Notes: generated from the sequence alone by a model not told the origin. Counted from the first letter of the stretch, positions 42,401-51,697 are shown. The stretch is DNA of 64,000 nucleotides from Xanthomarina arctica (GCF_014638915.1 NZ_BMFQ01000001.1:682001-746000); one strand, 5' to 3'. Translations and numbers: made by a program.

Positions 42401-44572
42401 ACAAAAATGATTTTTAATGATTTTCTTATTAGTAAAGAGAATCAGTCCATTGAAATTACGGATAAGTTATCAGAAATAACCAAAGACCATATAGCCATAG
42501 ATTTTAATGGTTTTAAGCTAAGTGAATTTTTAAGCTATTTAAATCCAGAAAATAAATTAGCTACAGGAAACCTAAATGGAAATTTTATATTTGAAGAACC
42601 CTATAAAGACACTGGAATTGTAGCAGATTTAAATATTTCGGAATTTGGTTTCATGGATGTGAACTTAGGGACTTTGGCTATAGATGCTAAATCTCTAGAA
42701 AATAATAGCTACGATTTTAATGCTAGCATGAAAGGTGGCGAAATTGATTTAGACCTTAATGGAGATTATATAGCGAGTCAAGCTGGAGCAAACTTGGATT
42801 TTGATTTAGAGATCAATCAATTCAACATGAAAGCTTTAACTGGATTTTCTCAAGGTGAAATAACTGAAACAGATGGAAGTTTTTCCGGGAGTTTCAAATT
42901 AAATGGTACTACTAAAGAGCCCAAATATGAAGGGAAACTAAATTTTAGAGATGCTAATTTTAAAGTGGCCATGTTTAATGCGGCATTTAGCTTAAACAAT
43001 GAGACTTTAAGTATTGACAATTCAGGATTGTCCATGGATAATTTTACCATTCAAGATGAAAACCAAAACACTTTTGTTATGTCTGGAGAAGTTGGAACCG
43101 AGTCTTTTATCAATCCAACATTTAATTTGCAAGTAACCGCAAATAATTTTCAAGTATTGAACGCCACAAAAGACGACAACGATTTTCTTTACGGAAAAGC
43201 AAGTTTTGATGGGAAGGCTAAAATAACGGGCGATTTGCAAATTCCAAAAGTGGATATGGATCTTTCAGTAACTTCAGATACTGATATTACTTATATTTTA
43301 CCTTCTTCAACCGTAAATATAGAAGAACGAGATGGAGTAGTCGTATTTGTTAATCGCGAAAATCCAGATGCTATTTTAACCAGAAGTAAAGAAAAAACAG
43401 CAACCATAATAGGTTTGGATGTTAAAGCGCTTTTAAAAATTAGTAAAGAAGCTTCAGTAACGATTATTATTAATGAAGAAACTGGCGATAATTTTAAGGT
43501 TTCCGGGGAAGGAGATTTTAATTTTGCAATGAAACCAAACGGAAGCATCAGTCTGTCTGGTGTATACGATGTTTTAAGTGGACATTATGAATTGAATTTA
43601 TACAATATTGTAAATCGAAAATTTAGTTTGGTACCAGGCAGTCGCATTACATGGTCTGGAGATCCGTTTGATGCGAAATTAGATGTTAAAGCCATATATG
43701 AAGTAGAGGCTTCAGCTTCTGCATTAATGGCTCCTGTTTATTCAGGGAGCGATCCTGCTATTAAAGGGAAGTTTAGACAAAAATTACCTTTTTATGTGTA
43801 TCTAAATATTGATGGACAACTTTTAGAACCTAAAATAAGCTTTAATCTAGACATGCCAGAAAACGACCAAGGTGCCATTGGAGGTCAGGTATATGGTAGA
43901 GTGCAACAAATTAATAATCAAGAGGACGAATTGAACAGACAGGTGTTTTCACTTTTGGTTCTTAATAGATTTTATCCAGATTCCGGTAGTGACGGAAGTA
44001 CAGGTGGCGTGGCCTCTATTGCTAGAGATAACTTGAATGATGCGGTTGCAGATCAATTAAATATGTTTTCAGATAAATTATTAGGAAAAACAGGGTTCGA
44101 ACTTGATTTTGGTTTAAATAGTTTTACAGATTACCAAGGAAGCTCGCCACAAGATCGAACACAATTAGATATTGCCGCGCAGAAAAAATTATTTAACGAT
44201 CGGGTCATTGTTCGAGTTGGTAGCGAAGTAGATATTGAAGGTAGTGGCTCTTCTGGCGAAGAAACTCCCATTATTGGAAATGTAAGTGTTGAATATTTAT
44301 TAACCGAAACTGGTAGATATAGACTACAAGGTTTTAGTAGAAATGAATTTGAAAATGTTATCGATGGTCAAATTGTTGTAAGCGGTATTGCATTGATTTT
44401 TACTCAAGAATTCAATAAATATAGCGAATTGTGGGCAGCGTTGTTTAAAAAGGAAACGGAACAAGAAAAGAAATTAGAAGAGGAAAAGGAAGCGGCAAAA
44501 AAAGCAGCTGAACAAAAACAGAAGGAAAAAGAAGCTGCTACAAATAAAAGCATGGAACAAAAAAAGAATTGA
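39455..44572 (+). CDS. tamB: TamB-family translocation and assembly module protein
   Basis: 1705 residues, anchored by an N-terminal helix (IIGRIILGVLLLLFLLILFI, ~25-45) after a basic KKKKRFRF stretch. The body is a long beta-helical taco-like repeat (AsmA/DUF490 style). The C-terminal TamB domain is clear (VFSLLVLNRFYPDSG, then LNDAVADQLNMFSDKLLG, FELDFGLNSF), ending in a Glu/Lys/Ala coiled tail. It starts with TTG, and no better ATG is upstream. It spans the periplasm, moving phospholipids or helping outer-membrane protein assembly, together with the BamA-like protein encoded 73 bases downstream. Confidence 0.92.
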   Translation: MEENEHKDIQKPAPKKKKRFRFLKIIGRIILGVLLLLFLLILFIRSPWGQDIIVTKAVTFLSDKTKTKVEVEKLFVTFDGDIQLNGLYLEDTKGDTLIYSKKLEANMPLWSLIRGNGIGVDGLDWDGVRANIIRKDSVSGFNFQFIIDAFATQDTTKVEVDTSAAPLKIILGNLNFQDFDVVFKDDVSGIDSRFKIGQLEADMDKTDLENMIFEASNLELANSNIKFVQTIVPKTPDSETTTLPTLTVDNFKLTNVIAYYQSDSERMVTKVDIKTLYADIPNIDLANNIFEIDEFSLENSSIELRTETEDNAITEKVDEASDKIEQDIKIFEWPELQLAIGEIDLENNNFSYFVNNEKGKKGVFNSNAIVLTNITLKAEDITLKDKIAALQLDNASFKDISGIDLKSLHFSFNATDKKLKISNLKTALNNNFLQGNLQLDFLSLAKLIQNPKQSKVALNLPSFKISLKDVFLIQPELKDNQYLKTLSKNRISGDLKASGNLSDINLSKMIVTWKDTRISAKGNIHNVTIPDSLAFNIPEFSATTKKSDIVLFVKEEDLGVSLPEDVQLAGSFKGNLNDISTTAKLTTSQGLATIEGQFKNGEILEFDADLSITDYKLNELLKNEQLGALNFNLKANGKGDNINNLDAKIEASVTSFKYNNYDVTDLKLVGEIVNGAGNISSNYKDNNLNMTLDANVVLDSISPEAHVNIDIIGADLQALGLMKRDIKTRLKLNVDFKGNQTDFDATANVEDGIVVYDNKSYLLGSVKAMAHIKKDTTSVSLNNKMIDLVLQSNADPQTWTASLKRHMLSYFYRETEVPDSSLAKPVNLKLRGKISQAPILNEVFLVNVKDLDTINIAVDFEESARKLKANIQVPHINYNDIVLDSLAFAMNTDQDKFNFNLGFNSIKADPILIPKTVITGNQENNELSLDFFAYYKNETLIKVLSKISGSSNNLRFHVIPEGLIFNKSFWTIPESNEVLISNTKMIFNDFLISKENQSIEITDKLSEITKDHIAIDFNGFKLSEFLSYLNPENKLATGNLNGNFIFEEPYKDTGIVADLNISEFGFMDVNLGTLAIDAKSLENNSYDFNASMKGGEIDLDLNGDYIASQAGANLDFDLEINQFNMKALTGFSQGEITETDGSFSGSFKLNGTTKEPKYEGKLNFRDANFKVAMFNAAFSLNNETLSIDNSGLSMDNFTIQDENQNTFVMSGEVGTESFINPTFNLQVTANNFQVLNATKDDNDFLYGKASFDGKAKITGDLQIPKVDMDLSVTSDTDITYILPSSTVNIEERDGVVVFVNRENPDAILTRSKEKTATIIGLDVKALLKISKEASVTIIINEETGDNFKVSGEGDFNFAMKPNGSISLSGVYDVLSGHYELNLYNIVNRKFSLVPGSRITWSGDPFDAKLDVKAIYEVEASASALMAPVYSGSDPAIKGKFRQKLPFYVYLNIDGQLLEPKISFNLDMPENDQGAIGGQVYGRVQQINNQEDELNRQVFSLLVLNRFYPDSGSDGSTGGVASIARDNLNDAVADQLNMFSDKLLGKTGFELDFGLNSFTDYQGSSPQDRTQLDIAAQKKLFNDRVIVRVGSEVDIEGSGSSGEETPIIGNVSVEYLLTETGRYRLQGFSRNEFENVIDGQIVVSGIALIFTQEFNKYSELWAALFKKETEQEKKLEEEKEAAKKAAEQKQKEKEAATNKSMEQKKN

Positions 44573-44645
44573 TTATTGTAAACGCCTAGTTTTAATAAAC
44601 AAAAATCTGAATAGTATTAAAGTCACATTAAATAAACAGGATAAA

Positions 44646-46928
44646 TTGAAACATAAAGTAGCATCCATCTTTTTTTATCTTTTCCTTATAGGAAGCTTTT
44701 ACTCATGCAGTATTGTGAAATACATTCCAGAAGATGAAAGTCTATATACAGGAGCCTCGCTTATCATAGAATCCGATTCAATAATTAAAAATAAAGACAA
44801 ACTTAAGGCGGAATTGGAATCGGTCTTGTCGCCAGAACCTAATTCCAAGTTTTTGGGCATGCAACTTGGGCTTTATTACCATTATAAAAACCAACAAGAA
44901 AAACCTGGGTTTATTAATCGCTGGATAAATAAGAAAATTGGAGAGGAACCTGTTTATCTATCTAATGTTGAACCTAACGATGTAGAAGACTTATTACTAA
45001 ATCGTCTTGAGAATCGTGGTTTTTTCTATAGTAGTGCTTATTCAGATATTGAAAAAACAGAAGAAAAGGCATCTATAAAATACACCGTAAAAGTACCAGA
45101 GCCATATCGAATGGCAAGTTATCAATTAGATTCTATGCCTTTGCCAATTTATTCTGATGTGCAAAAATTGGTTAAAGAAACACCTTTTAAAGAAGGGATG
45201 CGCTTCGATTTAACCAATATGAAAATAGAGCGTAATAGATTGGATAAATCCCTCAAGAAAAGGGGCTATTATAATTTTAACGAAAGTTTTTTCCTTTTTG
45301 AAGCTGATACAAATAGATATGATAATAAAAATTTTGATTTGTTTTTAAAACTAAAAAAGGGAGCACCTAAAAAAAGTCTAATCCCTTACAAAATATCGAA
45401 AATAAACATCTATCCAAATTATGAAGTTTCAGATTCGACAGGTGCAACCACAACACGATATGAAAATAAAAATTACATTCAAAAAGAAGTTTTCTTTAAG
45501 CCTAAATATTTAGATCCTTTTATTGTTATAAATGAAGGAGATTATTACAACCCAGAAGATTCTAGAAATACGGCTAGACGTCTTTCTACCATTGGAGCTT
45601 ATAAATATGTCAACATTCAATATAAAGAAATAGACACGCTAGCAACTGATAATTTAGGGCTTTTGGAAGCTAACATCTTCTTATCTCCATTAAATAAAAG
45701 AGCCGTTAGAGCAGAACTTCAACTGGTAACTAAATCTAATAATTTCACGGGCCCAGCGCTGGCACTATCCTTTAGTAATCGAAATTTATTTGGGGGAGGC
45801 GAAATATTCAATATTAGCCCAAGTGTGGGTTACGAAGCTCAAATTGGAGGAGATAATACCTCTGGAGATAGCAGTTTGGAATTGGGCCTTGAAAACGAAC
45901 TAATTTTTCCACGGGTTTTGTTTCCAATTAAATTTAATAACGAATTTTTTAAGTATTCCATTCCTAAAACAAAAATCTCATTAAGTCTCGATTATCTTGA
46001 TAGAACAGATTTGTATACTCTCTTATCGGGCTCCGCTTTATTTGGTTATTTTTGGGACGCTAATAGATTTGTTACTCACGAAATAAACCCTATATCCGTA
46101 AGCTATACCAAACTATCGAATACTACTCCGGAGTTTGATGTAATTTTAGAAAATGATCCCTTTTTGGCACAAAGTTTTGAGCAACAGTTTATTTTTGGAT
46201 TGACTTATTCTTTTACCTATAACGAAATGGTGGATGTTCAAAAAAAGAATCAATTCTATATTAATTTTACATTCGATATAGCGGGAAATGGCATTAGTTT
46301 ATTTGGTAAAGATCAGGGGCCAGACCTTCCTAAAACCTTTTTAGGGTTAGCATATGCGCAATACGCAAAGGCAAATCTTGATTTACATTATCATTTTAAT
46401 TTTGGGAAAGAACAAGTTATTGCGGCCCGTCTTTTTGGTGGTTATGGCCTAGCTTATGGTAATTCTGAAGTGGTTCCTTTTGTAAAACAATATTATTCTG
46501 GTGGTCCTTATAGTGTTCGTGCATTTAATATTAGGTCTTTAGGTCCAGGAACTTTTAATTCAGATATGGACACTTCCCTAAATAGTAATGATTATTTTGA
46601 TAAAACCGGTAACATAAAATTGGAAGCCAATCTGGAATACAGATTTCCAATAGTGTCATTTTTTAAAGGTGCCGTTTTCGTCGATGCTGGAAATATCTGG
46701 AACTCTGTAGAAAATCCTGTTTATTATGGGGCAGATAAATTTACTAGCGATTTTATGAGTGAACTAGGTATGGGAGCTGGCGTAGGATTAAGAGTCGATA
46801 TTCAAAGCTTTGTAATTCGTTTCGATTTGGCAGCGCCATTTCATAATCCGGCCTTGCCAAAAGGAGAGCGTTATAATTTTGATGTTGCTAATCCAATATT
46901 GAATTTTGCCATAGGGTATCCTTTTTAA
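44646..46928 (+). CDS. BamA/TamA-family outer membrane protein (TamL-like lipoprotein)
   Basis: 760 residues, starting with TTG and a lipoprotein signal (FYLFLIGSFYSC, Cys at ~21), then POTRA-like domains (~30-330) and a C-terminal BamA-type 16-strand barrel with GLRVDIQSFVIRFDLAAPF and ending ILNFAIGYPF, a terminal Phe as expected for barrel insertion. The VPFVKQYYSGGPYSVRAFNI block corresponds to the lid-lock VRGF-like motif. The lipid anchor distinguishes this Bacteroidota type (often called TamL) from proteobacterial TamA. It pairs with the upstream tamB. Confidence 0.9.
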   Translation: MKHKVASIFFYLFLIGSFYSCSIVKYIPEDESLYTGASLIIESDSIIKNKDKLKAELESVLSPEPNSKFLGMQLGLYYHYKNQQEKPGFINRWINKKIGEEPVYLSNVEPNDVEDLLLNRLENRGFFYSSAYSDIEKTEEKASIKYTVKVPEPYRMASYQLDSMPLPIYSDVQKLVKETPFKEGMRFDLTNMKIERNRLDKSLKKRGYYNFNESFFLFEADTNRYDNKNFDLFLKLKKGAPKKSLIPYKISKINIYPNYEVSDSTGATTTRYENKNYIQKEVFFKPKYLDPFIVINEGDYYNPEDSRNTARRLSTIGAYKYVNIQYKEIDTLATDNLGLLEANIFLSPLNKRAVRAELQLVTKSNNFTGPALALSFSNRNLFGGGEIFNISPSVGYEAQIGGDNTSGDSSLELGLENELIFPRVLFPIKFNNEFFKYSIPKTKISLSLDYLDRTDLYTLLSGSALFGYFWDANRFVTHEINPISVSYTKLSNTTPEFDVILENDPFLAQSFEQQFIFGLTYSFTYNEMVDVQKKNQFYINFTFDIAGNGISLFGKDQGPDLPKTFLGLAYAQYAKANLDLHYHFNFGKEQVIAARLFGGYGLAYGNSEVVPFVKQYYSGGPYSVRAFNIRSLGPGTFNSDMDTSLNSNDYFDKTGNIKLEANLEYRFPIVSFFKGAVFVDAGNIWNSVENPVYYGADKFTSDFMSELGMGAGVGLRVDIQSFVIRFDLAAPFHNPALPKGERYNFDVANPILNFAIGYPF

Positions 46929-47294
46929 TCCTTTAATAATAATTAGTTATAATATGACTGTCAGGTTGAGATATTTCACTTCAGGAGAGAAAGCGTATTA
47001 AAATTAACTAATTTTATAAATGGAAGGAAAGGTTTAATATAATTGTTCTATTTTAACCTTAGTGTTAAAGATCTGAACCATAAATCTTTTACGAAATAAC
47101 ATGATAACTATTATTTAATGGATATAAACGAATATATGTGTTAAATTGAAACAAAAAAACATATATTTGAAATCGTAAAAAGCGACTAATATATCGTGAA
47201 CAAAATACATTTAATCGATGTTTTTTACCTTTCATGGATATTTTTTGTCGTTTTTATTTTGTTAAGTCGCTTTTTTTTATACTTTTACAACCAA
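46929..47294. other. Intergenic stretch with a -7 promoter box
   Basis: About 365 AT-rich bases; no gene seen. TATATTTG at 47162-47169 fits the -7 consensus and would drive the small PID-CTERM gene, leaving a leader of ~120 bases that contains an in-frame GTG extension (47196) with a second hydrophobic stretch; I consider the ATG at 47295 the real start. Confidence 0.5.
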
Positions 47295-47483
47295 ATGAAG
47301 ATACAAAATAAAAAAATAGTTGCCTCAATCTTGTTTTTATTAATAAGTTTTGTTTGTGTTGCTCAAGATATGCCACAGCCACCGGCACCACCCCCACCCC
47401 CAGGGCTTCCTATAGACGGAGGGCTTTTAGCAGGGTTGTTTGTTGGTCTTGTATTAGGCGTGAAAAAATTATTAAAGCGTTAA
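47295..47483 (+). CDS. Tiny PID-CTERM-type sorted protein
   Basis: 62 residues: a signal peptide (KIVASILFLLISFVCVAQ), a proline-rich link (DMPQPPAPPPPPGL), the signature PIDGG, a membrane helix (LLAGLFVGLVLGV) and a basic end KKLLKR. This tripartite tail (motif, helix, basic cluster) is that of the PID-CTERM sorting signal in Bacteroidota. Here almost nothing lies between the signal peptide and the sorting tail, so the mature product would be a short peptide. It overlaps the convergent ribE by four bases. Confidence 0.75.
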   Translation: MKIQNKKIVASILFLLISFVCVAQDMPQPPAPPPPPGLPIDGGLLAGLFVGLVLGVKKLLKR

Positions 47484-48067
47484 TTTAATGTTATTAATCG
47501 GGATACGTATTTCCCAATGACATCAAATTCAAGATTTACTTCAGTACCTATTTTAAAGTCTTTAAAATTTGTGTGCTCGAAAGTGTAAGGTATAATTGCT
47601 ACGCTAAACATATCTTTCTTAGAGTTAACAACAGTTAAACTCACTCCGTTAACCGTTACAGAACCTTTTTCAATAGTAATGTTATTTAAACCAGAATCGT
47701 ATTGGAAAGTAAATTTCCAACTACCTTCTTCATTTATTATATTTTTACAAACTGCTGTTTGATCTACGTGGCCTTGAACAATATGACCATCTAACCTGTC
47801 GCCAAGTCTCATAGCGCGTTCCAGATTTACAAAATGGTTTATTTTTAGCTGTTTTAAATTAGTTTTATTTAAAGTTTCCTCAATAGCCGTTACGGTATAT
47901 TCATCTCCAGCAATATGTACTACAGTTAAACATACGCCATTATGTGCTACGCTTTGGTCTATCTTTAACTCATTAGTAAAAGAAGACTTAACGGTTATAT
48001 GAAGATTTTGAAGCTCTTTTTTTAAATCTTTTACTACTCCTATACTTTCAATGATTCCAGTAAACAT
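47480..48067 (-). CDS. ribE: Riboflavin synthase, alpha chain
   Basis: 195 residues made of two homologous lumazine-binding barrels: MFTGIIESIGVV with NGVCLTVV, and LDGHIVQGHVDQTA with VNGVSLTVV. It converts two 6,7-dimethyl-8-ribityllumazine molecules to riboflavin. The length and the MFTGII start are those of the family. Divergent from pdxA with 62 bases between, so two cofactor-synthesis genes share a promoter region. No FMN riboswitch is visible in that short gap. Confidence 0.96.
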   Translation of the reverse strand: MFTGIIESIGVVKDLKKELQNLHITVKSSFTNELKIDQSVAHNGVCLTVVHIAGDEYTVTAIEETLNKTNLKQLKINHFVNLERAMRLGDRLDGHIVQGHVDQTAVCKNIINEEGSWKFTFQYDSGLNNITIEKGSVTVNGVSLTVVNSKKDMFSVAIIPYTFEHTNFKDFKIGTEVNLEFDVIGKYVSRLITLN

Positions 48068-48085
48068 AATTGTCGAATATTTGGT

Positions 48086-48093
48086 TAAATTTG
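48086..48093 (+). promoter_or_regulatory. Candidate -7 element of pdxA (TAAATTTG)
   Basis: Fits TANNTTTG, 36 bases before the pdxA ATG. The nearest TTG upstream is only 13 bases away, shorter than usual. Confidence 0.5.
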
Positions 48094-48129
48094 CATGTGT
48101 AAAATTACAAACAAAAGTTATCTTATTAA

Positions 48130-49176
48130 ATGAAGAACGAAGAAAATATAATTGTAGGAATATCTATAGGAGACTTAAACGGTATTGGTGGCGAAGTAGT
48201 TTTAAAAACTTTCGAAGACATTAGAATGCTTGAATTCTGTACCCCAGTAATATTTGCATCTGTTAAAACCATTACTTTTTTAAATAAGCATTTTGATCTT
48301 AATTTAAATTTTAATGGCATAAACAGTTTCGACCAAATAATAGTAGGGAAACTTAATGTTTTTAATGTTTGGAACGATAAATTTAATATCGAATTTGGAA
48401 AAGACGACCCTAAAATGGGGGAATATGCCATTAAATCTTTAGAGGCTGCAACCAAAGCTTTAAAAGAAGACAAAATTGATGTATTAGTAACTGCACCAAT
48501 TAACAAACACAACATTCAATCAGATTCATTTAATTTCCCTGGCCACACAGATTATTTAGCAAAAGAGCTACAAGGAACTAGTTTAATGTTTATGGTATCC
48601 GATGATTTAAGAGTAGGTTTACTAACAGACCACGTTCCAGTTAAAGATATTTCAAGTCATATTACCAAAAAATTGATTAAAGATAAATTAGATATCATTT
48701 ACGAATCTCTTGAAAAGGATTTTAAAATAAGAATGCCTAAGGTTGCTGTTTTAGGAATTAATCCGCACACTGGAGATAATGGCGTTATTGGAAAAGAAGA
48801 TGACGAAGTTTTAAGACCAACTTTAAGCGAAATAAAAGATAAAGGTAGATTAGTATTTGGACCTTATGCAGCTGATAGCTTTTTTGGCTCAAAAAATTAT
48901 AAAAATTTTGATGCTATAATTGCAGCGTATCACGATCAAGGTTTAATTCCGTTTAAAACTCTAGCTTTTGGAAAAGGAGTTAATTTTACTGCTGGTTTAA
49001 ATAAAATTAGAACCTCCCCAGATCATGGAACAGCTTTTGAAATTGCAGGAAAAGGAGAGGCAGACGAAAGTTCTTTTAAAGAAGCTGTATTTATGGCTAT
49101 TCAAATTTTTAAGAATAGAAATGAATACCATGAGTTAACTGAAAATATCCTTAAAACCAGGCAAAAAAAGATATAA
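48130..49176 (+). CDS. pdxA: 4-hydroxythreonine-4-phosphate dehydrogenase
   Basis: 348 residues. NAD-dependent oxidation of 4-phosphohydroxythreonine in the DXP-dependent route to pyridoxal phosphate. Family motifs: GISIGDLNGIGGEV, TAPINKHN, FPGHTDYLA, GINPHTGDNGVIG and AYHDQGLIPFKTLAFGKGVN, with metal-binding His residues in the last and in GHTDYL. The usual GD(P)xG reads GDLNGIG, as often seen in Bacteroidota. Confidence 0.95.
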   Translation: MKNEENIIVGISIGDLNGIGGEVVLKTFEDIRMLEFCTPVIFASVKTITFLNKHFDLNLNFNGINSFDQIIVGKLNVFNVWNDKFNIEFGKDDPKMGEYAIKSLEAATKALKEDKIDVLVTAPINKHNIQSDSFNFPGHTDYLAKELQGTSLMFMVSDDLRVGLLTDHVPVKDISSHITKKLIKDKLDIIYESLEKDFKIRMPKVAVLGINPHTGDNGVIGKEDDEVLRPTLSEIKDKGRLVFGPYAADSFFGSKNYKNFDAIIAAYHDQGLIPFKTLAFGKGVNFTAGLNKIRTSPDHGTAFEIAGKGEADESSFKEAVFMAIQIFKNRNEYHELTENILKTRQKKI

Positions 49177-49195
49177 ACAAAAAAATGTTTATAAG

Positions 49196-49228
49196 TTGTT
49201 TTATCTAAATAATTATTTGTTATATTTG
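49196..49228 (+). promoter_or_regulatory. Flavobacterial promoter of the DUF177-rpmF operon
   Basis: TTG at 49196-49198, a 22-base spacer and TATATTTG at 49221-49228, a full match to TTG-N17-23-TANNTTTG, 15 bases before the first possible ATG. Confidence 0.75.
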
Positions 49229-49242
49229 CAGGCTCAAATTAG

Positions 49243-49791
49243 ATGTCAATAATGAAGCAATTGAAAGAGTTTACAATTCCATTTGTAGGACTAAAACAAG
49301 GAAAGCATCATTTTGAATACCAAATTGATAATGCGTTCTTTGAACATTTTGAGTATGAGGATTTTAACGATTCATCTGTAAAGGTTGATGTTATATTCAA
49401 TAAAAAGGAAACTCTCTTGGAATTAAATTTCAAGATTTCTGGATTTTTGAATATTAATTGCGACATAACAAATGAAGCTTACAATCAGGAAATTTCAAAC
49501 GAATTTAACCTAATAGTTAAATTTGGTGAAGAATTTAACGATGAAGAAATTGATATATTAATTTTACCTCATGGAGAATATGAAATTAATATTCAACAAT
49601 ACATTTATGAGTATATCGTTCTTTCAATACCAACAAAAAGGATTCATCCTGGTGTAGAAGACGGAACGTTAGACTCAGAAATACTCAAAAAATTAGAAGA
49701 ATTAAGCCCAAAGCTTAAAGAAAATAAAGAAGACGAAGAGGAAACAGATCCTCGTTGGAATACATTAAAGAAACTATTAACGGATAAATAA
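49243..49791 (+). CDS. DUF177 (YceD-like) protein
   Basis: 182 residues from 49243, or 179 from the ATG at 49252 (KQLKEFTIPFVGLK). DUF177 proteins sit beside rpmF in most bacteria and are linked to 23S rRNA or large-subunit maturation. Conserved features seen: FKISGFLNINCDITNEAY, where the second cysteine of the usual pair is missing; an acidic VKFGEEFNDEEIDILILPHGEYEIN; and the C-terminal DPRWNTLKKL. rpmF starts nine bases later. Confidence 0.88.
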   Translation: MSIMKQLKEFTIPFVGLKQGKHHFEYQIDNAFFEHFEYEDFNDSSVKVDVIFNKKETLLELNFKISGFLNINCDITNEAYNQEISNEFNLIVKFGEEFNDEEIDILILPHGEYEINIQQYIYEYIVLSIPTKRIHPGVEDGTLDSEILKKLEELSPKLKENKEDEEETDPRWNTLKKLLTDK

Positions 49792-49800
49792 ATATAGAAA

Positions 49801-50004
49801 ATGGCACATCCTAAGAGAAAAATCTCGAAACAAAGAAGAGACAAAAGAAGAACACATTATAAAGCAATAGCACCGCAAATTGCTACGTGTCCTACAACAG
49901 GAGAAGCACACTTATACCACAGAGCTCATTGGCATGAAGGTAAATTGTACTATAGAGGACAAGTTCTTATAGACAACTCTGAAGTAGAAGAGAATTTGGC
50001 ATAA
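49801..50004 (+). CDS. rpmF: 50S ribosomal protein L32
   Basis: 67 residues. The start [20 protein letters not shown] and the [15 protein letters not shown] block are diagnostic. Only one of the zinc-binding cysteines found in the C+ form is kept, so this is the zinc-free type. A strong terminator follows 22 bases later. Confidence 0.98.
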   Translation: MAHPKRKISKQRRDKRRTHYKAIAPQIATCPTTGEAHLYHRAHWHEGKLYYRGQVLIDNSEVEENLA

Positions 50005-50025
50005 ATACTATGCACGCATATAATA

Positions 50026-50053
50026 AAACGCTCACTTGTGAGCGTTTTTTTTG
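50026..50053 (+). terminator. Rho-independent terminator after rpmF
   Basis: The arms AAACGCTCAC (50026-50035) and GTGAGCGTTT (50038-50047) are perfect reverse complements, followed by T6. Confidence 0.93.
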
Positions 50054-50184
50054 TTTTAAATTTTTATAGAAGTCAAAAACGACTTAATTTGCATTAAATT
50101 AGACCAAATATGTATTCTTTTTATACATTTCATGATTATTTGATTGATTTTTAAATAATTTAGGTCAAATTAACTATATAAATT

Positions 50185-51180
50185 ATGAGTAAAATCTCAG
50201 CGGCAATAACAGCTGTAGGTGGATATGTGCCAGATTATGTGTTAACCAATAAAATGTTAGAAGACATGGTTGATACAAATGATGAATGGATTACTTCACG
50301 AACTGGAATTAAAGAAAGAAGAATTCTTAAGGGAGAAGGTAAAGGCACGTCTTACTTAGCTATTAAAGCAGCCCAAGACCTAATTGATAAAACCGGATTA
50401 AACCCCGAAGATATCGAGTTGGTTATTGTAGCTACGGCTACACCAGACATGAAGGCGGCATCCACTTCTGCTTACACGGCTACGCAAATAGGAGCCGTTA
50501 ATGCGTTTTCATTCGATTTGGAGGCAGCATGTTCAAGTTTTTTATACGGTATGTCCGTTGCAGCTAGATACATCGAATCTGGAAAGTATAAAAAAGTACT
50601 TTTAATTGGCGCAGACAAAAACTCGTCTATGATTAATTATGAGGATAGAGCTACCTGTATAATTTTTGGAGATGGAGCAGGCGCTGTGCTTTTTGAACCG
50701 ACCGAGGAAGCATTAGGATTACAAGACGAATATTTAAGAAGCGATGGTAGTGGTAGGGAATTTTTGCAAGCTACTTATGGCGGGTCTTCTTATCCATCAA
50801 CTCCTGAAGCCATTAAAGATAAGAAACATTACATTTTTCAAGAAGGGAAAACAGTGTTTAAAAATGCCGTTTTTAACATGGCAGATGTAGCTGTTAAAAT
50901 ATTAGAAAGAAATAATTTAGCAGTAAACGATATTTCTTGGCTGGTTGCTCATCAAGCAAACAAACGCATTATTGATGCTACAGCCAATAGAATAGGATTA
51001 GAGGACGAGAAAGTAATGATCAATATTGAAAAATATGGAAATACCACATCAGCAACTCTTCCTTTATTATTATACGATTACGAATCTAAACTTAAAAAAG
51101 GCGATAAATTAGTTTTCGCGGCTTTTGGAGGCGGCTTTACTTGGGGCTCTATTTATTTGAAATGGGCTTACAACTCCTAA
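50185..51180 (+). CDS. fabH: Beta-ketoacyl-ACP synthase III
   Basis: 331 residues. It condenses acetyl- or branched acyl-CoA with malonyl-ACP to start fatty-acid synthesis. The catalytic triad is visible: Cys116 (LEAACSSFLYG), His256 (VAHQANKR) and Asn286 (YGNTTSATLP). It starts with ATG after a 131-base gap from the rpmF terminator region. accB and accC follow, so initiation and malonyl-CoA supply are encoded together. Confidence 0.96.
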   Translation: MSKISAAITAVGGYVPDYVLTNKMLEDMVDTNDEWITSRTGIKERRILKGEGKGTSYLAIKAAQDLIDKTGLNPEDIELVIVATATPDMKAASTSAYTATQIGAVNAFSFDLEAACSSFLYGMSVAARYIESGKYKKVLLIGADKNSSMINYEDRATCIIFGDGAGAVLFEPTEEALGLQDEYLRSDGSGREFLQATYGGSSYPSTPEAIKDKKHYIFQEGKTVFKNAVFNMADVAVKILERNNLAVNDISWLVAHQANKRIIDATANRIGLEDEKVMINIEKYGNTTSATLPLLLYDYESKLKKGDKLVFAAFGGGFTWGSIYLKWAYNS

Positions 51181-51214
51181 CTAACTACTAAATAAATTTT
51201 AAAAATCTAAAATT

Positions 51215-51697
51215 ATGGATTTAAAAGACATTCAAAACTTAATTAAATTTGTTGCTAAATCTGGAGCAAGTGAGGTTAAATTGGAAACAGAAGATGTGAA
51301 AATCACAATTAAGACAGGAAGTGGCGATAAGCCGGAAACTACAACTTATGTGCAACAAATTCCTGTTAATGCACCAGTTGCACAAGCTTCGGCTCCTGTA
51401 GCTCAAGCAAACACTGCCGAAACTACGGCTGCTGCTTCTACTGCTGAAGATTCAAAATACATAACTATAAAGTCTCCAATTATCGGAACCTTATATCGTA
51501 AACCTTCGCCAGACAAACCAGTTTTTGTTGAAGTAGGTCAAACAATAAAAGAAGGAGATGTACTTTGTGTTATTGAAGCTATGAAACTATTTAATGAAAT
51601 AGAATCTGAAGTTTCTGGAAAAATAGTAAAAGTTTTAGTTGACGACTCTTCACCAGTTGAATTCGACCAACCATTATTTTTAGTTGATCCATCATAA
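51215..51697 (+). CDS. accB: Biotin carboxyl carrier protein of acetyl-CoA carboxylase
   Basis: 160 residues. The N-terminus is a small helix-strand region, then an Ala/Pro/Gln-rich linker (residues ~48-80), then the biotinyl domain with the biotin-accepting Lys124 in IEAMKLFNEIESEVSG. It carries carboxyl groups between AccC and AccAD. 34 bases after fabH and 91 before accC. Confidence 0.97.
   Translation: MDLKDIQNLIKFVAKSGASEVKLETEDVKITIKTGSGDKPETTTYVQQIPVNAPVAQASAPVAQANTAETTAAASTAEDSKYITIKSPIIGTLYRKPSPDKPVFVEVGQTIKEGDVLCVIEAMKLFNEIESEVSGKIVKVLVDDSSPVEFDQPLFLVDPS

Noticed and set aside
48068-48129. FMN riboswitch before ribE
   Set aside because: The gap to pdxA is only 62 bases, far too short for the RFN element, and none of its conserved segments is seen.
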